Made by a program: the position numbers and the translations under genes. From positions 1,476,628-1,540,627 of the forward strand of contig JAMLIK010000001.1 in the NCBI GenBank assembly GCA_023954195.1: a stretch of DNA of 64,000 nt. Reading direction: 5' to 3'. The notes beneath the pieces are model-generated. The model worked only from the letters and a program-made list of their open reading frames with translations. It had not been told where the DNA came from and searched no databases. Of the stretch, positions 58,828 through 64,000 are shown piece after piece (the stretch's first letter is position 1; every line of letters starts with the position of its first letter). Origin of the DNA: Xanthobacteraceae bacterium. GTDB taxonomy: Bacteria > Pseudomonadota > Alphaproteobacteria > Rhizobiales > Xanthobacteraceae.

Positions 58828-60012
58828 TCACACGCGCTCGTAAAGTGAGACCACGCAGGCGCCGCCGAGGCCGAGATTGTGCTGGAGCGCCAGACGCGCG
58901 CCATCGACCTGGGTGGCTTCCGCCGTACCGCGCAACTGGCGCGTCAACTCATAGCACTGGGCGAGCCCGGTCGCGCCGAGCGGGTGACCCTTGGACAGCA
59001 GGCCGCCGGACGGATTGGTGACCACCTTGCCGCCATAGGTGTTATCGCCGTCGTCGATGAAGCGCGCGGCTCCCCCCTCGGGACATAGGCCCAGCGCCTC
59101 GTAGGTGATGAGTTCATTGTGGGCGAAACAATCATGCAACTCGACCACGTCGAGATCCTCCGGCCCGACGCCGGCCGCCTCATAGACCTGCCTCGCGGCC
59201 GCCTTCGCCATGTCGGAACCGACCACCTGCATCATGTCGCCGGCGGCGAAGGTCGAGGGCGTGTCGGTGGTCATGGCCTGGGCGCGGATGCGAACGTCGG
59301 CGCGCAGGCCGTGTTGCTTGGCGAACTTCTCGGACACCAGGATCGCGGCCGCCGCGCCGCAGGTCGGCGGACACGCCATCAGCCGCGTCATCACGCCGGG
59401 CCAGATCACCTGATCGTTCATGACGTCGTCGGCGGTGACCTCCTTGCGGAACAGCGCCAGCGGATTGTTCTTGGCGTGGCGGCTGGCCTTGGCGCGGATC
59501 TTGGCGAACGCTTCCATCGGCGTGCCGTATTTCTTCATGTGGCTGAGTCCGGCGCCGCCGAAATAGCGCAACGCCAGCGGAATGCCGGGCGCGTCGATCA
59601 GCCTGTCGGCGGCGGCGTCGAAATCCTCGAACGCGCTCGGCCGGTCGGTATAGACCGAACCCAGCGCGCCCGGCTTCATCTGCTCGAAGCCCAGCGCCAG
59701 CACGCAATCCGCCGCGCCGGAAGCAATCGCCTGCCGCGCCAGGAACAGCGCCGTCGAGCCGGTCGAGCAATTGTTGTTGACGTTGACGACGGGAATCCCG
59801 GTCATCCCCACCGGATAGAGCGCGCGCTGGCCGCAGGTCGAGTCGCCATAGACGTAACCGACATAGGCCTGCTGCACGGCGGCATAATCGATGCCGGCGT
59901 CATTCAGCGCCCGGCGCAGCGCCTCGCTGCCCATCACGTGATACGGCTCGTTGGCGCCCGGCTTGGTGAAGGGGATCATGCCGACCCCGGCGACATGGAC
60001 TTGCGACGTCAT
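58828..60012 (-). CDS. Thiolase-family acetyl-CoA acyltransferase (lipid-transfer/SCP2 type)
   Basis: The 394-residue protein has the nucleophile Cys in VNVNNNCSTGSTALFLARQA, the His in VELHDCFAHNELITYEALG and NPSGGLLSKGHPLGATGLAQ. The C terminus is LGGACVVSLYERV, lacking the second Cys of classical thiolases, which is usual for SCP2-type thiolases. It cleaves 3-oxoacyl-CoA, often branched or sterol-derived. It heads the operon and faces a TetR gene across a palindrome. Confidence 0.9.
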   Translation of the reverse strand: MTSQVHVAGVGMIPFTKPGANEPYHVMGSEALRRALNDAGIDYAAVQQAYVGYVYGDSTCGQRALYPVGMTGIPVVNVNNNCSTGSTALFLARQAIASGAADCVLALGFEQMKPGALGSVYTDRPSAFEDFDAAADRLIDAPGIPLALRYFGGAGLSHMKKYGTPMEAFAKIRAKASRHAKNNPLALFRKEVTADDVMNDQVIWPGVMTRLMACPPTCGAAAAILVSEKFAKQHGLRADVRIRAQAMTTDTPSTFAAGDMMQVVGSDMAKAAARQVYEAAGVGPEDLDVVELHDCFAHNELITYEALGLCPEGGAARFIDDGDNTYGGKVVTNPSGGLLSKGHPLGATGLAQCYELTRQLRGTAEATQVDGARLALQHNLGLGGACVVSLYERV

Positions 60013-60045
60013 GGCAATCTCCTTAAGTGACCGTATGGACTTTTT

Positions 60046-60061
60046 ATTACCGGCGGGTAAT
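60046..60061. promoter_or_regulatory. Operator candidate between thiolase operon and TetR gene
   Basis: ATTACCGGCGGGTAAT is a 16-bp palindrome with one mismatched pair (7 of 8 pairs). It lies 34 bases from the thiolase start and 45 from the TetR start, ideal for a divergent repressor site. Confidence 0.7.
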
Positions 60062-60105
60062 ATACGTAACGCGCCCGGGAGTCAACGCCCGGCGAGGAAA
60101 GTGAC

Positions 60106-60816
60106 ATGGACACGCGAACGCCGGCCTCCGAACACTCACCCTGGCTGCCCTTCGAAAGCCGCCGCCGCGCCCGCGACGAAAAGCGTGAGGCGGTGCTGCG
60201 CGCCGCCGTGCAACTGTTCCTGGAACGGGGCTATCACCGCGCCACCCTCAACGAGGTCGCCGACCGGCTCAACATCACCAAGCCGGCGCTCTACAACTAC
60301 TTCCGCAGCAAGGAAGACATCCTGTTCGAGTGCTGGAGCATCGGTCAGGAGCGCGTCGAGGACCAGATCGCCGGGATCGAGGCCGCCGGCGAAAACGGGC
60401 TGGCCACGCTGCGGCGGCTGGTGCGCACCTATGCCGCCACGATGGCGAGCGACTTCGGCGCCAGCCTGGTGCGCTTCAACGTCGCCGACTTGTCCGAGGC
60501 CAACCAGAAGGCCACGTTCGCCGGCAAACGCCGCATCGATCGCGCGTTCCGCGACGCCATCACGCAAGGCATCGCGGACAAGTCGATCAGACCGTGCGAC
60601 GTCAAGCTGACGGCGTTCGCCATTCTCGGCGCGCTGAACTGGATCGGGCATTGGTACAAGCCGGGCGGCGAACTGTCGCCCGACCAGATCGCGGACGATT
60701 TCGCGATCCGGCTGACCGCCGATATCGCCAAATCGTCCGCCAAGCCATCCGCGAACACCAAATCCAAAACGAAGCCGTCCAAACCGAAGGCCGCCAGGGC
60801 CATCCGCGATATCTGA
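60106..60816 (+). CDS. TetR/AcrR family regulator
   Basis: The 236-residue protein has an HTH (RAAVQLFLERGYHRATLNEV, DRLNITKPALYNYFRSKED) and a ligand domain ending LGALNWIGHWYKPGGELSPD, of the acyl-CoA-responsive KstR2/FadR-like shape. The C-terminal tail is Lys/Pro/Ser-rich (SKTKPSKPKAARA). It starts the rightward operon and faces the thiolase operon. It probably represses both through the palindrome at 60046. Confidence 0.9.
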   Translation: MDTRTPASEHSPWLPFESRRRARDEKREAVLRAAVQLFLERGYHRATLNEVADRLNITKPALYNYFRSKEDILFECWSIGQERVEDQIAGIEAAGENGLATLRRLVRTYAATMASDFGASLVRFNVADLSEANQKATFAGKRRIDRAFRDAITQGIADKSIRPCDVKLTAFAILGALNWIGHWYKPGGELSPDQIADDFAIRLTADIAKSSAKPSANTKSKTKPSKPKAARAIRDI

Positions 60817-60841
60817 TCGCGTCATCCATCGGGAGAACGCC

Positions 60842-62398
60842 ATGAACGTCACGCACGGCCTGCGCCGCGCCTTGCAGATCAATCCGCACGGGCTCGCCAC
60901 GGTTTTCAAGGACCGGCGGCGGAACTGGGGCGACATCGGCGACCGGGTGGCGCGGTTCGCCTCCGCGCTTCGAACGCTCGGCGTGGACGCAGGCGAGCGC
61001 ATCGCCGTGCTGATGCTGAACTCCGACCGCTATCTCGAACTCTATCTGGCCACGGCCTGGGCGGGCGCGGTGATCGTGCCGCTCAATATCCGCTGGAGCC
61101 CGCTCGAAAACGAGGATGCGCTGCGCGATTGTCGCGCCAAAGTGCTGGTGGTCGATGCCGCCTTCGCCGCCACCGCCGACGCGCTCGCCAAAGCCCTCCC
61201 CGGTCTGACGCTGGTGTTCGCCGACGATGGCGACCCGCCCGCCGGGATGCAGGGCTACGAGGCGCTGATCGCAACCAGCGCCCCCGTCCCGGATGCGATG
61301 CGCGCCGGCAGCGACCTGTCCGGCATCTTCTACACCGGCGGCACCACCGGCCGCTCCAAGGGCGTGATGCTCAGCCATCAGAATCTGATGACCAACGCCT
61401 TCAACGCGCTCAGCGAAGGCATGTTTCCGCCGTCGTCGATCTACCTTCACGCCGCGCCGATGTTTCATCTCGCCAACGGCGGGGCGATGTATTCGCTGAT
61501 GCTCAGCGGCGGCTCCAACGTCATCATTCAGAGCTTCACGCCCGAGGGCGTGATGGCCGCGATCCAGACCGAGCGCGTCACCGACGCGCTGCTGGTTCCG
61601 ACCATGATCCAGATGCTGGTCGATCACCCGGCCCTGCCATCCTATGACATGTCGTCGCTGCGCGACATCACCTACGGCGCCTCGCCCATCAGCGAGGCGT
61701 TGCTGGACCGGACCACCGCCGCGCTGCCGAACGCGCGCCTGACGCAGGCTTACGGCATGACCGAACTATCGCCGATCGCGACGCTGCTGCACTGGAACGA
61801 ACATATCGGCGACGGCCGCGCCAAGGGCCGCCACCGCGGCGCGGGCCGGGCCGCGGTGGGCTGCGAAGTGCGCATCGTCGACGCCGACGACAAGCCGGTC
61901 GCCCCCGGCGTGGTCGGCGAGATCGTCGTGCGCGGCGACGTGGTAATGATGGGCTACTGGGAACGACCGGAGGAAACCGCGAAAGCCGTGGTCGATGGCT
62001 GGATGCACACCGGCGACGGCGGCTACATCGACAAGGACGGCTTCATTTACGTCGTCGACCGCGTCAAGGACATGATCATCTCCGGCGGCGAGAACGTCTA
62101 TTCGGTCGAGGTCGAAAACGCCATCGCCAGGCATCCCGCCGTCGCGCAATGCGCGGTGATCGGCATCCCGAGCGCGCAGTGGGGCGAACAGGTTCACGCC
62201 GTGGTGGTCACCAAGAGCGGCGCGACGCTGGCGGAGGACGAATTGATCGCATTCTGCAAGACGCTGATCGCCGGCTACAAATGTCCGCGCAGCGCCGACA
62301 TCAGCGAAACGCCGCTGCCGCTCTCGGGCGCCGGGAAAATCCTCAAGCGCGAATTGCGTCGGCCATTCTGGGAGAAACAGAATCGTCAGGTCGGCTGA
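60842..62398 (+). CDS. Acyl-CoA synthetase (AMP-forming, long-chain/aromatic type)
   Basis: The 518-residue enzyme shows GIFYTGGTTGRSKGVMLSHQ (P-loop), QAYGMTELSPIATLL, HTGDGGYIDKDGFIYVVDR and LPLSGAGKILKRELR with the catalytic Lys. It activates a fatty or ring carboxylic acid to its CoA ester. It lies 25 bases after the TetR stop. Its paralogue at 46801 is of a different subfamily. Confidence 0.92.
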   Translation: MNVTHGLRRALQINPHGLATVFKDRRRNWGDIGDRVARFASALRTLGVDAGERIAVLMLNSDRYLELYLATAWAGAVIVPLNIRWSPLENEDALRDCRAKVLVVDAAFAATADALAKALPGLTLVFADDGDPPAGMQGYEALIATSAPVPDAMRAGSDLSGIFYTGGTTGRSKGVMLSHQNLMTNAFNALSEGMFPPSSIYLHAAPMFHLANGGAMYSLMLSGGSNVIIQSFTPEGVMAAIQTERVTDALLVPTMIQMLVDHPALPSYDMSSLRDITYGASPISEALLDRTTAALPNARLTQAYGMTELSPIATLLHWNEHIGDGRAKGRHRGAGRAAVGCEVRIVDADDKPVAPGVVGEIVVRGDVVMMGYWERPEETAKAVVDGWMHTGDGGYIDKDGFIYVVDRVKDMIISGGENVYSVEVENAIARHPAVAQCAVIGIPSAQWGEQVHAVVVTKSGATLAEDELIAFCKTLIAGYKCPRSADISETPLPLSGAGKILKRELRRPFWEKQNRQVG

Positions 62399-62500
62399 CG
62401 GACGCGGCCGCGACCGGCCGCCGCCTCGCTTGCGACCGCGCCGGGCGGTGAAATACAATTTGGCGCCAATCGCAAAACCAACGCGGATCAAAGAGGAAAC

Positions 62501-63373
62501 ATGCCCGAATTCAAATCGCTGATCTATGACGTTCCCGAACCCGGCGTCGCGCGGATCACGCTCAACAAACCGAACATGGCCAACGCGCAGGACACCGCGC
62601 TGCTCTACGAGCTGAACGATGCGTTCGACCATGCCGCCCATGACGACGACATCCGCGTCATCATCCTCGCCGCGAACGGCAAGCACTTCTCCGCCGGCCA
62701 CGACCTGTCGGAAACCGACGGGCACGGCGCGATGCGAACCCATCCGACGGTCGCGCCGGTCTGCGGCTTCGGCTGCGCGGGCGCGGAGGCGCAGATGGCG
62801 CGCGAGGAGGAGATCTATCTCGGCTTCTCGGACCGCTGGCGCAACATTCCGAAGCCGACCATCGCCGCGGTGCAGGGCAAGTGCATCGCCGGCGGCCTGA
62901 TGCTGGCGTGGCCGTGCGACATCATCATCGCCGCCGACGATGCCGCTTTCGCCGATCCGACCGTGAGCTTCGGGGTCTGCGGCCACGAATACTTCACCCA
63001 TGTCTGGGAAGTCGGCATCCGCAAGGCGAAGGAGATGCTGTTCACATCCGACGAGATCAAGGCCGATGACGCGCTGCGACTCGGCATGGTCAATCAGGTG
63101 GTGCCGCGCGCCGAACTGATGGACGCGACGCTTATAATGGCGCGCAAGATCGCCGCGAAATCGCGGTTCGCGCTGAAGCTGACCAAACTCGCGGTGAACG
63201 GCGTTCAGGACGCGCAGGGACGGCAGGTGGCGCTGCGCAACGCCTTCCATCTGCATCAACTCGCCCACACGCACAATCTGAAGGTGTTCGACATGCTGCT
63301 TGATCCGAGCGGCCTGCCCGAGGCCACCCGAAAGGCGATGGCGGCGCGCCTCGCCGCGGCCGGCAAGACATGA
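62501..63373 (+). CDS. Enoyl-CoA hydratase/isomerase family protein
   Basis: The 290-residue crotonase-fold protein shows the CoA-binding VIILAANGKHFSAGHDLSET and the oxyanion-hole segment VQGKCIAGGLMLAWPCDIII. A DPTVSFGVCGHEYFTHVWEV loop follows. At the catalytic Glu positions of classical hydratases it has different residues, so it may be an isomerase or another crotonase activity. GAGGAAAC precedes the ATG. The stop overlaps the next crotonase gene (ATGA). Confidence 0.88.
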   Translation: MPEFKSLIYDVPEPGVARITLNKPNMANAQDTALLYELNDAFDHAAHDDDIRVIILAANGKHFSAGHDLSETDGHGAMRTHPTVAPVCGFGCAGAEAQMAREEEIYLGFSDRWRNIPKPTIAAVQGKCIAGGLMLAWPCDIIIAADDAAFADPTVSFGVCGHEYFTHVWEVGIRKAKEMLFTSDEIKADDALRLGMVNQVVPRAELMDATLIMARKIAAKSRFALKLTKLAVNGVQDAQGRQVALRNAFHLHQLAHTHNLKVFDMLLDPSGLPEATRKAMAARLAAAGKT

Positions 63374-64000
63374 CGCGAGCGAGGGAGAGCGACGTGGCGA
63401 AAGTGACGCGAAGCAGGGACGGCGCGGTCGGAATCCTCACGCTGAACGAACCCGAAAGCCTGAACGCCATGACGCCGGACCTGCTCGGCGCGCTGGCGGA
63501 GGCCATCGGCGAGATGACCGCCGACCCGGCGATCCGCGCGCTGATCCTGACCGGCGCCGGCCGCGGCTTCTGCTCGGGCCAGAACCTGAAGGCCGCGGAA
63601 GTGCTCGGTCCGGATCTGGTCGGCGGCGTGATGAAATTCTACTGGCCGGCCTTCGAGGCGCTGCGCGCGTGCCGTATGCCGGTGGTGGTCGCCGTCAACG
63701 GCGTCGCGGCCGGCGGCGGCTTCAGCTTGGCGATGGCGGGCGACATGGTCGTCGCCGCGCGCTCGGCGAGTTTCATTCAGGTCTTCAGCCGCATCGGTCT
63801 GGTGCCGGATCTCGGTTCGACATGGCTGCTGCCGCGCCTGATCGGCCGCCAGCGCGCCCTCGAACTGATGCTGTTCAACGAACCGCTCTCGGCCGAACGC
63901 GCCAAGGCCTGGGGCCTGGTGCGCGAGGTGGTCGACGACGCCGACTTGATGCCCGAGGCCATCAAGCTGGCGCAACGCCTGGCGCGCGGTCCGACCCGCG
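63370..64000 (+). CDS. Enoyl-CoA hydratase/isomerase family protein, cut by the window end
   Basis: The first 210 residues are visible and the frame stays open to the last base. ALILTGAGRGFCSGQNLKAA and VVAVNGVAAGGGFSLAMAGD are crotonase motifs. FSRIGLVPDLGSTWLLPRLI, with Asp in the active-site loop, recalls PaaG-type 1,2-epoxyphenylacetyl-CoA isomerases. The start is ATG at 63370 (coupled) or GTG at 63394 after GAGGGAGAGC. It belongs to the TetR-synthetase operon. Confidence 0.88.
   Translation, partial: MTRARESDVAKVTRSRDGAVGILTLNEPESLNAMTPDLLGALAEAIGEMTADPAIRALILTGAGRGFCSGQNLKAAEVLGPDLVGGVMKFYWPAFEALRACRMPVVVAVNGVAAGGGFSLAMAGDMVVAARSASFIQVFSRIGLVPDLGSTWLLPRLIGRQRALELMLFNEPLSAERAKAWGLVREVVDDADLMPEAIKLAQRLARGPTR

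Noticed and set aside
1-64000. CRISPR arrays, rRNA genes, prophage or replication origin
   Set aside because: No regularly spaced repeats, rRNA stretches, phage structural genes (apart from the S74-like domain) or dnaA/parAB-type origin features were seen.

Overview
The window looks like chromosome of a GC-rich alphaproteobacterium, most probably a Hyphomicrobiales member of the Nitrobacteraceae/Bradyrhizobiaceae type (Rhodopseudomonas, Bradyrhizobium, Afipia relatives). The evidence is the coding style, the elongator tRNA-Met, the cyanide-insensitive bd oxidase, a single-chain acyl-CoA carboxylase and dispersed GC-rich palindromic repeats. No species can be assigned from sequence reading alone.

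Layout. 0-10 kb: an amino-acid-type ABC binding protein, a host-attachment-family protein, a CIO-type cydAB operon with its DUF2474 small protein, a decayed cupredoxin gene, an AhpD-like protein and two MFS transporters. 10-18.5 kb: a beta-barrel outer-membrane protein divergent from two exported caspase-like proteins, one with catalytic residues and a C-terminal S74-type chaperone domain, the next with both catalytic residues lost and Sel1 repeats. These are followed by a TlpA-like/transglutaminase pair, a cysteine desulfurase and an IS3 remnant. 18.7-26.4 kb: one reverse-strand operon of a CUT1 sugar-type ABC importer, a GntR regulator, a cytoplasmic sulfatase and the formylglycine-generating enzyme that would activate it. 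26.9-32.2 kb: a surface-polysaccharide island with three glycosyltransferases and a Wzm/Wzt (KpsMT-like) exporter, one glycosyltransferase having an apparent frameshift at its N terminus. 32.6-48.4 kb: acyl-CoA catabolism, with a five-gene carboxylase operon (MCC-like alpha and beta subunits, MaoC, CitE-like lyase, single-chain carboxylase), an acyl-CoA dehydrogenase, an indolepyruvate ferredoxin oxidoreductase and an acyl-CoA synthetase/MaoC/TetR operon. Two control regions here share a palindrome, CCTAACNANTGNTAG. 48.7 kb: tRNA-Met with a near-consensus promoter. 48.9-56.7 kb: a B-family heme-copper oxidase cluster in which the active-site Tyr is replaced by Gln. It carries a CuA subunit II, a CtaB-SCO fusion, a cytochrome b/ferredoxin/MvhD fusion and a DNR-like regulator, and is best read as a candidate nitric oxide reductase or other non-canonical terminal reductase. 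56.7-64 kb: a repeat patch and a second beta-oxidation locus (thiolase, two MaoC proteins and an SDR divergent from TetR, acyl-CoA synthetase and two enoyl-CoA hydratases, the last cut by the window end).

The most unusual items are the caspase-S74/pseudo-caspase pair, the Tyr-less heme-copper oxidase module with its two fusion proteins, and the shared operator motif of the carboxylase regulon.
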